From Sphingomonas_B tabacisoli (GTDB lineage: Bacteria > Pseudomonadota > Alphaproteobacteria > Sphingomonadales > Sphingomonadaceae): DNA of 64,000 nt. Within the stretch, counting starts at the first letter, position 1; each line of letters opens with the position of its first letter. A model generated the notes under the pieces. That model searched no databases, was not told where the DNA came from, and saw nothing but the letters and a program-made list of their open reading frames with translations. Both the position numbers and the translations under genes were made by a program. The stretch spans positions 62,001 through 126,000 of the forward strand of contig NZ_JBHUDY010000002.1 in NCBI RefSeq assembly GCF_042678385.1, given 5' to 3'. Positions 25,759 to 34,417 of the stretch are shown here, one piece after another.

Positions 25759-27167
25759 CGGGCGAGCGCGTCACGCTTGGGACCAAGCTGTCCTACGGCT
25801 TCGGCGCGATCGCCTATGGGATCAAGGACAATGGTTTTCAGGTTTTCCTGCTGATTTTCTACAACCAGGTCGTGGGCCTTCCTGCCGACCAGGTCGGCCT
25901 GGCGATTCTGATCGCGCTGATCGTCGATGCGCTGATCGACCCGGCCGTCGGGGTGCTCAGCGACCGCACCGACACGCGCTGGGGTCGCCGCCATCCCTGG
26001 CTCTACGGGTCGGCCCTGCCGATCCTGATCGCCTGGCTGCTGCTGTGGAACCCGCCGGTTGCAAGCCATAGCGTGCAATTTGCCTGGCTGCTTGCCGTGG
26101 CGATCGGCGTGCGGCTGGCGCTTTCGACCAACGAAGTGCCGTCGATCGCCCTCGTGCCTGAAATGACGCGGGATTATCACGAGCGCACCTCGATCCTGCG
26201 CTATCGCTATCTATTCGGCTGGGGAGGCGGGCTAGCGATGCTGATGCTGGCCTATGGCGTGTTGCTGGCGCCGGCGAACAACGCGTCGCCCGCGCTCGCA
26301 GCCCAGGGATATTCCCGTTACGGCCTCGCCGGCGGTCTGATCATGGCGGCGTCGGTGCTGCTGTCGGCGCTCGGCACGCATCGCCGCTACGCCAGGCGGT
26401 CGCCTTATCCGGTCGCGCGCCACGGCATCGGCGAGACGCTTCGCAACATGCGCGCGACGCTGTCCAATCGGGCCTTCCTGACCCTGATGGCAGCGGCGCT
26501 GTTCGCCTTTGCCAATCAGGGCATCGCCTTTGCCATGTCGAACTATGTGCTGACGTTCGTGTGGCTGTTCTCGAAGGCCGAATTCTTCACTTATTCGCTC
26601 GCCTTGTTCGCGGGCGTCGTGGGCGCGTTCTTCGGCGTGACGCTGCTGAACGTGCGGTTCGGCAAGCGTGCAACCGCGGCCGCATGCTCGCTGATTTCCG
26701 CCGGGCTCGGCACGCTGCCCTACTGGCTGAAGTTGAGCGGCGTTGCCGTGCCGCATCCATTGTTCCTCCTGCTCGTCGGAGCGTCTACGGGCTTCGGGGT
26801 CGCCGTCATGATCAGCACCGGGTCGATGGTCGCCGATGTGGTCGAGGCGTCGCAAGCGGAGACCGGACGACGCGAGGAAGGGCTGTTCGCCGCCGGCTAT
26901 TTCTTCATGCAGAAGAGCGTCACCGGCGTCGGCATTTTCCTGTCGGGCGTGGTGCTGACCCTGATCGGCTTTCCCCCAAACGCCGTGCCCGGGCGAGTCG
27001 ATCCGGCGGTGATCGAGCGGCTGATTACGGTCTTTCCCGCCGTCACGGTGGCCATCGCCGCGATCAGCGCGGTGCTTTATATGCGTTTTCCGATCGGACG
27101 CGCGGACCATGAGGCGCGTCTTGCCAAGCTTGCCGTAGCGTCCGCGGAGAGTGGCGGAAATCCGTGA
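25755..27167 (+). CDS. MFS transporter of the GPH (glycoside-pentoside-hexuronide) family
   Basis: A 470-aa inner-membrane protein with 12 predicted hydrophobic segments. The N-terminus LSYGFGAIAYGIKDNGFQVF and the loop 2-3 motif DPAVGVLSDRTDTRWGRRHPW are hallmarks of the GPH:cation symporter group. Members import sugars and also other small molecules, and homologues sit in many sphingomonad catabolic operons. Coupling to the preceding SDR by a 4-bp overlap suggests that it imports the operon substrate. Confidence 0.85.
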   Translation: MTGERVTLGTKLSYGFGAIAYGIKDNGFQVFLLIFYNQVVGLPADQVGLAILIALIVDALIDPAVGVLSDRTDTRWGRRHPWLYGSALPILIAWLLLWNPPVASHSVQFAWLLAVAIGVRLALSTNEVPSIALVPEMTRDYHERTSILRYRYLFGWGGGLAMLMLAYGVLLAPANNASPALAAQGYSRYGLAGGLIMAASVLLSALGTHRRYARRSPYPVARHGIGETLRNMRATLSNRAFLTLMAAALFAFANQGIAFAMSNYVLTFVWLFSKAEFFTYSLALFAGVVGAFFGVTLLNVRFGKRATAAACSLISAGLGTLPYWLKLSGVAVPHPLFLLLVGASTGFGVAVMISTGSMVADVVEASQAETGRREEGLFAAGYFFMQKSVTGVGIFLSGVVLTLIGFPPNAVPGRVDPAVIERLITVFPAVTVAIAAISAVLYMRFPIGRADHEARLAKLAVASAESGGNP

Positions 27168-27235
27168 TTTTTTGGGGTGGAAACGCCCGCGATTCGTTGC
27201 CTAGAAGGCGCGCAAACAAGACCGGGAGGACGCCG

Positions 27236-28534
27236 ATGGACTTCGACCTGACCGAGCGCCAAACCTATTGGCGGGACCGCGTTCGCGACTTCATCGAAAG
27301 GCACGTCCGGCCGCGCGATCACGACTATCATGCCCAGCAAAGGGAAGGCAGCCGCTGGAAAGTGCTGCCGGTGATCGAAGAGGAAAAGCAGCGCGCCAAG
27401 GCGGCAGGCATCTGGAACCTGTTCATGCCGCCGGGCTCCGGCCGGCCGCACGTCGACGACAGTTTCGAGTTCGAAGGGCCCGGCCTCACCAACCTCGAAT
27501 ATGCGCTGTGCGCCGAGGAAATGGGGCGCCTCGGCTGGGCGTCGGAAGTGTTCAACTGCTCGGCGCCTGATACCGGCAACATGGAAGTGCTGCATCGCTA
27601 CGGCACGCGGGAGCAGAAGGAAGAGTGGCTCCGCCCGCTGATGAACGGCGAAATCCGCTCGGCCTTTTTGATGACCGAGCCGGCGGTCGCTTCGTCCGAC
27701 GCAACCAACATCGAGACGCGGATCGATCGCGACGGAGACTCTTACGTTCTGAACGGCCGCAAATGGTGGTCGTCCGGCGCCGGCGATCCGCGCTGCAAGA
27801 TCGCGATCACGATGGGCAAGACCGACTTCAACGCGGCGCGCCATTCGCAGCAGTCGATGATCCTGATGCCGCTGGACGCGCCGGGCGTGAACATCCTCAG
27901 GCATCTGCCGGTGTTCGGCTATGACGACGCGCCGCACGGCCATATGGAAATCGAGCTGAAGGACGTCCGCGTGCCCGCAGAAAACATGCTGCTGGGCGAG
28001 GGGCGCGGGTTCGAGATCGCACAAGGCCGGCTCGGGCCGGGCCGCATCCATCACTGCATGCGCACCATCGGCGTCGCCGAGGAAGCGCTGGAGCGGATGT
28101 GCAAGCGGCTGCTCTCGCGCGTCGCGTTCGGCAAGGTGATCGCCGAGCATAGCGTATGGGAACAGCGCGTCGCCGAGGCGCGGATCGATATCGAAATGTG
28201 CCGGCTGCTGTGCCTGAAGGCCGCCGACATGATGGACAAGGCCGGCAACAAGTCGGCGCAGGCAGAGATCGCGATGATCAAAGTGGCGGCGCCGCGGATG
28301 GCGCTGCGCCTGATCGACGACGCGATCCAGGCGTTCGGTGGCGCCGGCGTGTCCGAGGATCCCGGCCTCGCCAAGATGTATGCCGGCATCCGCACGCTCC
28401 GCCTCGCCGACGGCCCCGACGAAGTGCACAACCGCGCCATCGCCCGGCTCGAGTTCGGCAAATATGGCGGCAAGGAAGCAATCGCTGCCGCGAAGGAGCG
28501 CTTCAGCTCCGGCGACATCGGAGTTTCGCGGTGA
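27236..28534 (+). CDS. Acyl-CoA dehydrogenase family protein, ACAD10/11-like
   Basis: FAD enzyme of 432 aa acting on acyl-CoA. Start MDFDLTERQTYWRDRV at 27236 is preceded by GGGAGG. Family segments visible are AFLMTEPAVASSDATNIE, a KWWSSGAGDPRCKIAI stretch that resembles my recollection of human ACAD11, the FAD/substrate segment GPGRIHHCMR, and DAIQAFGGAGVSEDPGLA near the C-terminus. ACAD10/11 enzymes work with an APH-type kinase on 4-hydroxyacyl-CoA, and an APH gene lies two genes downstream. Its stop overlaps the alcohol dehydrogenase start by 4 bp. Confidence 0.85.
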   Translation: MDFDLTERQTYWRDRVRDFIERHVRPRDHDYHAQQREGSRWKVLPVIEEEKQRAKAAGIWNLFMPPGSGRPHVDDSFEFEGPGLTNLEYALCAEEMGRLGWASEVFNCSAPDTGNMEVLHRYGTREQKEEWLRPLMNGEIRSAFLMTEPAVASSDATNIETRIDRDGDSYVLNGRKWWSSGAGDPRCKIAITMGKTDFNAARHSQQSMILMPLDAPGVNILRHLPVFGYDDAPHGHMEIELKDVRVPAENMLLGEGRGFEIAQGRLGPGRIHHCMRTIGVAEEALERMCKRLLSRVAFGKVIAEHSVWEQRVAEARIDIEMCRLLCLKAADMMDKAGNKSAQAEIAMIKVAAPRMALRLIDDAIQAFGGAGVSEDPGLAKMYAGIRTLRLADGPDEVHNRAIARLEFGKYGGKEAIAAAKERFSSGDIGVSR

Positions 28535-29619
28535 AGGCAGCCGTTCTTTTCGAGGCCAAGACGGAGCTTCGCATCGAAGACGTCGTCGTCGCAAAGCCGG
28601 GGCCGCATGAGGTCCTGATCCGCACCGCGGCATGCGGCGTGTGCCGGTCCGATCTGCATTTCGTCGACGGCGCCTATCCCCACGCGATGCCCTGCATCCC
28701 GGGCCATGAGGCCGCGGGAATCGTCGAGCAGGTCGGCTCGGAAGTGACGACGGTGAAGCCCGGCGATGCGGTCGTGACCTGCCTCAGCGCCTTTTGCGGG
28801 CATTGCGAGTTCTGCGTGACGGGCCGCATGTCGCTCTGCCTGGGCGGCGACACCCGCCGCAAGCCGGGCGAGCCGCCGCGGCTGACGTTCTCGGACGGGA
28901 CGCCCGTCAACCAGATGCTGAACCTGTCGGCCTATGCCGAGCAGATGCTGATCCATGAGCATGCGTGCGTGCGCATCGATCCGGAGATGCCGCTCGACCG
29001 CGCCTGCGTGATCGGTTGTGCGGTGACGACGGGCGCGGGTGCCGTGTTCAACGCCGCCGACGTGACGCCGGGTGAGACCGTCGCCGTGGTCGGCTGCGGC
29101 GGCGTCGGGCTGGCGGTGGTCAATGCCGCGAAGATCGCCGGCGCCGGGCGCATCATTGCGGTCGATCCGGTGCCGGAGAAGCGGGAGATCGCGAAGAAGC
29201 TCGGCGCGACCCATGCGGTGGACGCGACATCCGAAACCGCGGTTGCCGAAATTGTCGAGCTGACCAAAGGCGGCGTCGATCACGCGATCGAAGCGGTCGG
29301 GCGTCCGCAGTCGGGCGAGCTGGCGGTGAAAGTGCTGCGCCGCGGCGGCACGGCGACGATCCTGGGCATGATGCCGCTCAATCACCAGACCGGCCTTTCC
29401 GCGCTCGATCTGCTGTCGGGCAAGAAGCTGCAGGGCGCGCTGATGGGCGCCAACCGCTTTCCGGTCGAGATCCCGCGGCTGGTGGATTTCTACATGCGCG
29501 GGCTGCTCGACCTGGACACGATCATCGCCGAGCGCGTGCCGCTCACGCAGAGCAACCACGCCTTCGATCAGCTCCGCAAAGGCGACACGACCCGCTCCGT
29601 GATCGTGTTCGACGCATGA
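28531..29619 (+). CDS. Zinc-dependent alcohol dehydrogenase
   Basis: A medium-chain dehydrogenase of 362 aa starting at GTG 28531 (GTGA overlap with the ACAD stop). The catalytic zinc ligands are in CGVCRSDLH and PGHEAAGIV. The structural-zinc cysteines are in CLSAFCGHCEFCVTG through SLC, and the NAD motif is GCGGVGLAV. It resembles class III and S-(hydroxymethyl)-type or long-chain alcohol dehydrogenases; the actual alcohol is unknown. It overlaps the kinase gene by 4 bp (ATGA). Confidence 0.88.
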   Translation: MKAAVLFEAKTELRIEDVVVAKPGPHEVLIRTAACGVCRSDLHFVDGAYPHAMPCIPGHEAAGIVEQVGSEVTTVKPGDAVVTCLSAFCGHCEFCVTGRMSLCLGGDTRRKPGEPPRLTFSDGTPVNQMLNLSAYAEQMLIHEHACVRIDPEMPLDRACVIGCAVTTGAGAVFNAADVTPGETVAVVGCGGVGLAVVNAAKIAGAGRIIAVDPVPEKREIAKKLGATHAVDATSETAVAEIVELTKGGVDHAIEAVGRPQSGELAVKVLRRGGTATILGMMPLNHQTGLSALDLLSGKKLQGALMGANRFPVEIPRLVDFYMRGLLDLDTIIAERVPLTQSNHAFDQLRKGDTTRSVIVFDA

Positions 29620-30689
29620 CCCAGCCGAACGCCCAGACCACGATGGTCGGTACCATGCCGGTGCCGGAGAAAGACCGTCTGGACGAGGCGCGGCTGACCG
29701 AATGGATGCAGGCGAACGTCGAAGGCTTCGAAGGCCCGATCACGCTCTCGCGCTTCAAGGGCGGTCAGTCGAACCCGACCTACCGGGTCGACACGCCCGG
29801 ACAGAGCTATGTGCTTCGCCGCCAGCCCTTCGGTCCGTTGCTGCCTTCCGCGCACGCGGTGGACCGCGAATACCGCGTGCAGGCGGCGCTGTATCCGACC
29901 GGCTTCCCCGTCGCGCGGCCTTATGGGCTGTGCACCGACGCGCAAGTGATCGGGTCGATGTTCTACGTAATGGGATTGGCCGACGGTCGAAACCTGTGGG
30001 ACGGCGCGCTCCCTGACTACACCCCCGAGCAACGCCGCGGTGTCTATCACGCGATGATCGACACGCTGGCGGCGCTGCACAACACCGACCACGAGGCGAT
30101 CGGCCTCGGTGATTACGGCAAGCCCGGCAATTATTTCGAGCGTCAGGTTGCGCGCTGGACCAAACAGTACAAGGCGAGCGAAACCGAGACGATTCCGGAA
30201 GTCGACAAGCTGATCGAATGGCTGCCGACGACGGTGCCGGCGCAGGAGCGGGTGTCGATCGTTCACGGCGATTATCGCATCGACAACATGATCTTCCACG
30301 CGACGGAAGATCGCGTGATCGCGGTGCTGGATTGGGAGCTGTCGACGCTCGGCGATCCGCTTGCTGATTTTTCCTATCTGCTGATGAACTGGGTGACCCA
30401 GCCCGAGGGGCGCTCGGGCATCGCGGGCCTCGACCATGAAGCGCTCGGCATCCCGACGCTGGAGCAGGCGGTCGCGCGCTATTGCGAAAAGACCGGCCGC
30501 GCGGGCGTGCCTGACCTCAACTGGTATTTCGCCTACAATCTCTTCCGGCTGACAGGCATCGTGCAGGGCATCAAGAAGCGGATCGTCGACGGCACCGCCG
30601 CTTCGGCCCAGGCTGAAGCGACGGCCGCCCGCGTGCCCGGCCTGGCGGCGGCGTCCTGGCATTTCGCGCAACTCGCGGGGGCAAAATGA
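29616..30689 (+). CDS. APH-type phosphotransferase (LvaA/ACAD10-11 kinase-like)
   Basis: A 357-aa small-molecule kinase of the aminoglycoside phosphotransferase fold. It has the nucleotide loop SRFKGGQSNPTY (about residues 46-57), Brenner's motif HGDYRIDNMIF with the catalytic Asp, and the metal-binding Asp in VLDWELSTLGDPLADF. Genes of this type that lie beside acyl-CoA dehydrogenases phosphorylate the 4-hydroxyl of hydroxyacyl-CoA (LvaA in levulinate use; the kinase domain of ACAD10/11). Its 4-bp overlaps on both sides tie it to the ADH and SDR genes and argue against drug resistance. Confidence 0.85.
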   Translation: MTQPNAQTTMVGTMPVPEKDRLDEARLTEWMQANVEGFEGPITLSRFKGGQSNPTYRVDTPGQSYVLRRQPFGPLLPSAHAVDREYRVQAALYPTGFPVARPYGLCTDAQVIGSMFYVMGLADGRNLWDGALPDYTPEQRRGVYHAMIDTLAALHNTDHEAIGLGDYGKPGNYFERQVARWTKQYKASETETIPEVDKLIEWLPTTVPAQERVSIVHGDYRIDNMIFHATEDRVIAVLDWELSTLGDPLADFSYLLMNWVTQPEGRSGIAGLDHEALGIPTLEQAVARYCEKTGRAGVPDLNWYFAYNLFRLTGIVQGIKKRIVDGTAASAQAEATAARVPGLAAASWHFAQLAGAK

Positions 30690-31447
30690 ACCTGTTCGAC
30701 CTCACCGGAAAAACGGCGATCATCACCGGCTCGTCGCGCGGAATCGGCAAGGCAATCGCAGAGCGCATGGCCGAGCATGGCGCGAACGTGGTCGTCTCCA
30801 GCCGCAAGCAGGACGCTTGCGATGTGGTCGCGGCGGAGATCAACGCGAACCATCCCGGAAAGGCGATCGCGGTCGCCGCGAACATCTCCGACAAGGAGGG
30901 GCTGCAGCATCTGGTCGACGAGACGCGGCGCGCCTACGGCGACATCCACATCCTCGTCTGCAACGCCGCCTCAAATCCCTATTACGGGCCGATGGAGGGG
31001 ATCGCCGACGAGCAGTTCCGCAAGATCCTCGACAACAACATCGTCTCCAACCACTGGCTGATCGCGATGGTCGCGCCGGAAATGCGGGCGCGCAAGGACG
31101 GCGCGATCGTCATCATTTCGTCGATCGGCGGGCTGCGCGGCACGCCGGTGATCGGCGCCTATGGCATCTCGAAAGCGGCCGACATGGCGCTTGCCCGCAA
31201 CCTCGCGCACGAGTTCGGGCCCGACAATGTCCGCGTGAACTGCATCGCGCCGGGGCTGATCCGCACCGACTTTGCCCGCGCGCTGTGGGAAAATCCGGAC
31301 ACGCTGAAGCGCTCGACCGAAGTCGCGCCGCTGAAACGAATCGGTGAGCCGGACGAGATCGCCGGCGCGGCCGTTTTCCTCGCCTCGCCTGCCGCAGCCT
31401 TCATGACCGGGCAAACGGTGGTGATCGACGGAGGGCAGACGATATGA
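30686..31447 (+). CDS. Short-chain dehydrogenase/reductase (third in region)
   Basis: A 253-aa SDR. The motif TGSSRGIG starts near residue 12; the catalytic Ser is in IISSIGGLRG and the Tyr-Lys pair is in YGISK. The region usually reading NNAG is CNAASNPYYGP here, a variant shared by DHRS4-like carbonyl reductases. It is coupled to both neighbours by 4-bp overlaps. The likely role is a 3-hydroxy or ketone step of the operon's pathway. Confidence 0.88.
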   Translation: MNLFDLTGKTAIITGSSRGIGKAIAERMAEHGANVVVSSRKQDACDVVAAEINANHPGKAIAVAANISDKEGLQHLVDETRRAYGDIHILVCNAASNPYYGPMEGIADEQFRKILDNNIVSNHWLIAMVAPEMRARKDGAIVIISSIGGLRGTPVIGAYGISKAADMALARNLAHEFGPDNVRVNCIAPGLIRTDFARALWENPDTLKRSTEVAPLKRIGEPDEIAGAAVFLASPAAAFMTGQTVVIDGGQTI

Positions 31448-32232
31448 GACTTGCCGGCAAAGTCGCAATCATCACCGGCGCGGGCTCGGGCATCGGCCGC
31501 GCGACCGCGCGCCGCTTCGCCGCGGAAGGGGCGAAGCTTGTGATCGGCGACAAGACCGCGGCGGTGCACGAGACCGCCGATCTGATCGACGGCGACGTCG
31601 AGGCCTTCCAGGTCGACGCCGGCGACGAGAACGACGTTCGCGCGCTGGTCGATGCCGCGCTCGGCAGCTTCGGCCAGCTCGACATCGCCTATGCCAATGC
31701 CGGCGTGTCGGGCGGCCTGACCGGTATCTTCGACCTGACCGTCGAGGAATGGCAGGCGCTGCTGCAGGTGAACCTGATCGGACCCTGGCTGATGATCAAG
31801 CATGCCGGGCCCAGGATGATCCAGCGCGGCCGCGGATCGATCATCTGCACCGCCTCGGTCGCCGGCATCCGCTCGGGCGCCGGCGGTCCGCATTATTCGG
31901 CGTCGAAGGCGGGCGTCATCAATCTGGTGAAGACGGCCGCGCAGCAGTTTTCGGGCACGGGCGTGCGCGTCAACGCGATCTGCCCCGGCCTGATCCAGAC
32001 CGGCATGACCCAGCGCGCGTTCGACTATGCGGCGGAAAAGGGCGTGACCGACAAGATCGGCCGCCTGAACCCATTGCGCCGCGCCGGCCAGCCCGACGAG
32101 ATCGCCAACATGGCGCTGTTCCTCGCTTCGGACGAAGCGAGCTACGTCAATGGCCAGGCCATCGCCGTCGATGGCGGGCTTTCCAGTTCACACCCCGTGA
32201 CCCGTCAGGAGACGGGCAAGACCGCAGCTTGA
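31444..32232 (+). CDS. Short-chain dehydrogenase/reductase (fourth in region)
   Basis: A 262-aa SDR with the motif TGAGSGIG, YANAGVSGGL, the catalytic Ser in TASVAGIRSG and Tyr-Lys in YSASK, ending SYVNGQAIAVDGG. The start overlaps the previous stop by 4 bp (ATGA), and the FadB-like gene begins 10 bp after its stop. Having two adjacent SDRs implies two different hydroxyl oxidations or stereospecificities. Confidence 0.88.
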   Translation: MRLAGKVAIITGAGSGIGRATARRFAAEGAKLVIGDKTAAVHETADLIDGDVEAFQVDAGDENDVRALVDAALGSFGQLDIAYANAGVSGGLTGIFDLTVEEWQALLQVNLIGPWLMIKHAGPRMIQRGRGSIICTASVAGIRSGAGGPHYSASKAGVINLVKTAAQQFSGTGVRVNAICPGLIQTGMTQRAFDYAAEKGVTDKIGRLNPLRRAGQPDEIANMALFLASDEASYVNGQAIAVDGGLSSSHPVTRQETGKTAA

Positions 32233-32242
32233 GAGGAAGATC

Positions 32243-34276
32243 ATGACCTCCCCCATTTCGACCGAAGTTCGCGACGGCATCCTGATCGTCACGTCCAACA
32301 ACCCCCCGGTGAACGCGCTGGGTGCGGCGGTGCGGCAGGGCCTGTGGGCGGCGATGGACCAGCTTGCCAATGACGAAGAGATCAAGGCGGCGGTGATCCG
32401 ATGCGAAGGGCGCACCTTCTTCGCTGGCGCCGATATCACCGAGTTCGGCAAGCCGATGGTGGAGCCCGGCCTGCCCGCGGTCGTCGACAAGATCGAAGCG
32501 AGCAAAAAGCCAGTGGTGGCCGCGATCCACGGCACGGCGCTCGGCGGTGGGCTCGAGACGGCGCTCGGCAGCCACTACCGTGTCGCGGTTCCATCGGCGA
32601 AGCTGGGCGTGCCCGAAGTGAAGCTCGGCCTGCTGCCCGGCGCCGGCGGCACCCAGCGCCTGCCGCGCGTCGCCGGCATCGAAGCCGCGGCCGAGATGTG
32701 CGCGACCGGCAATCCGATCAGCGCAAAAAGGGCGGCGGAAGTTGGCCTCGTCGACAAGATCGCCGGCGAGGATTCGCTGCTCGAAGACGCGCTGGCTTTT
32801 GCCTATGCCATGATTGGCACTGAGCCCCGCCGCAGCCGCGAGATGCCGGTGCACGGCGATCCCGCTTTCATCCAGAAATTCGCGACCGAGAATGCGAAGC
32901 GCTTCCGCGGTTTCGACGCGCCGGCCGCGAACCTGCGCTGCGTCCAGGCGGCGGTCGAGCTGCCGTTCGATGAAGGCATCGCCTTCGAGCGGCAGGAATT
33001 CATGAAGCTGATGTTCGGCACGCAATCGGCCGCCCAACGCCACATCTTCTTCGCCGAGCGCCAGGCCGCGAAGATCGACGGCATCCCCGAAGACATCAAG
33101 CTGCGCGACATCAAAAAGGTAGGCGTGATCGGCGCCGGCACGATGGGCGGCGGCATTTCGATGAACTTCCTCCAGGCCGGCATCCCGGTCACGATCGTCG
33201 AGGCGGCGCAGGAGAATCTGGACCGCGGCGTCGGCGTCATCCGCAAAAATTACGACGCCTCCGCCGCCAAGGGCCGGTTCAAGCCGGAACAAGTCGATGC
33301 GTTCATGGGCGCACTGACGCCCACGCTCGACATGACCGCGCTCGCCGATTGCGACCTGATCATCGAAGCGATCTTCGAGAATATGGACGTCAAGAAAGAG
33401 ACGTTCGCGAAACTCGACAAGATCGCCAAGCCCGGCGCGATCCTCGCGTCCAACACGTCGTATCTGAATATCGACGAGATTGCGGCATCGACCAGCCGGC
33501 CGCAGGACGTGCTCGGCATGCACTTCTTTTCGCCGGCCAATGTGATGAAGCTGCTGGAAGTGGTGCGCGGCGCCAAGACCGCGCCCGACGTGCTGGCGAC
33601 GGCGATGGCTACGGCCAAGAAAATCGGCAAGGTCGCGGTAGTCTCGGGGGTCTGCCACGGCTTTATCGGCAACCGCATGCTGATGCCGCGCCAGGTCGAG
33701 GCGATGAAGCTGCTGATGGAAGGCGCGACGCCGGCGCAGATCGACAAGGTCCATGTCGATTTCGGCATGCCGATGGGACCGTTCCAGATGAGCGACTTGG
33801 CGGGCGTCGACATCGGCTGGCATCGCGACCCGAACCGGATAGAGTCGGTGCGCGACGCGCTGTGCGCCAAGGGCCGCTGGGGCCAGAAGACCGGCAAAGG
33901 CTTTTACGATTATGACGAGAAGCGCCGGCCGACGCCGAGCGCCGAGGTGCAGGAGATCATCGACGAATTCTCGGCCAAGTCCGGCGCGAAGAAGCGCGAG
34001 ATCACCGACGAAGAGATCGTCGAGCGCACGCTCTACCCGATGGTCAACGAAGGCGCGCTGATCCTGGAGGAAGGCATCGCCCAGCGCGCGTCCGACATCG
34101 ATGTGGTGTGGATCTACGGCTATGGCTGGCCGGTCTATCGCGGCGGCCCGATGTTCTGGGGCGACATCGAAGGGAACGACAAGATCGCGGCGGGGCTGGA
34201 GAAGCACGGCTTCAAGGTCGCCAAGCTGCTGAAGGAAAAGGCGGAGACCAAGGGCCGGTTCACGCGGCCTGTGTAG
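32243..34276 (+). CDS. 3-hydroxyacyl-CoA dehydrogenase/enoyl-CoA hydratase fusion (FadB/FadJ type)
   Basis: A 677-aa bifunctional beta-oxidation enzyme. Residues about 1-190 are a crotonase domain (CEGRTFFAGADITEF, HGTALGGGLETAL and the glutamate-containing PEVKLGLLPGAGGTQRLPR). Residues about 290-480 form the NAD domain (GVIGAGTMGGGIS). The rest is the paired C-terminal 3HCDH domains, including GFIGNRML and YGYGWPVYRGGPMFW. A thiolase is not adjacent. It closes the operon, 10 bp after the last SDR, and a composite palindromic repeat follows 6 bp later. Confidence 0.92.
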   Translation: MTSPISTEVRDGILIVTSNNPPVNALGAAVRQGLWAAMDQLANDEEIKAAVIRCEGRTFFAGADITEFGKPMVEPGLPAVVDKIEASKKPVVAAIHGTALGGGLETALGSHYRVAVPSAKLGVPEVKLGLLPGAGGTQRLPRVAGIEAAAEMCATGNPISAKRAAEVGLVDKIAGEDSLLEDALAFAYAMIGTEPRRSREMPVHGDPAFIQKFATENAKRFRGFDAPAANLRCVQAAVELPFDEGIAFERQEFMKLMFGTQSAAQRHIFFAERQAAKIDGIPEDIKLRDIKKVGVIGAGTMGGGISMNFLQAGIPVTIVEAAQENLDRGVGVIRKNYDASAAKGRFKPEQVDAFMGALTPTLDMTALADCDLIIEAIFENMDVKKETFAKLDKIAKPGAILASNTSYLNIDEIAASTSRPQDVLGMHFFSPANVMKLLEVVRGAKTAPDVLATAMATAKKIGKVAVVSGVCHGFIGNRMLMPRQVEAMKLLMEGATPAQIDKVHVDFGMPMGPFQMSDLAGVDIGWHRDPNRIESVRDALCAKGRWGQKTGKGFYDYDEKRRPTPSAEVQEIIDEFSAKSGAKKREITDEEIVERTLYPMVNEGALILEEGIAQRASDIDVVWIYGYGWPVYRGGPMFWGDIEGNDKIAAGLEKHGFKVAKLLKEKAETKGRFTRPV

Positions 34277-34282
34277 CCATTA

Positions 34283-34406
34283 ACCCTCTCCCCTCCGGGG
34301 AGAGGGTGGTCGAGCGCAGCGAGACCGGGAGAGGGGCTGTGCGTTACGGACTCTGCCCCTCTCCCTGGCCGCTTTGCGGCCGTCCCTCTCCCCGGAGGGG
34401 AGAGGG
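34283..34406. repeat. CCCTCTCCCC-type composite palindromic element
   Basis: A 124-bp copy of the family, with end blocks 34283-34307 and 34384-34406. It separates the acyl-CoA operon from fumC and ends 11 bp before the fumC ATG, next to the GGAGGAAG ribosome site. Confidence 0.85.
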
Positions 34407-34417
34407 CTGGAGGAAGC

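Noticed and set aside
29616..30689. Antibiotic-resistance aminoglycoside phosphotransferase
   Set aside because: The fold is shared, but its place between alcohol dehydrogenase and SDR genes near an ACAD points to acyl-CoA metabolism.
32147..34207. 686-codon minus-strand open frame opposite the FadB-like gene
   Set aside because: Same shadow pattern; no family resemblance, and the plus strand codes for an intact bifunctional enzyme.
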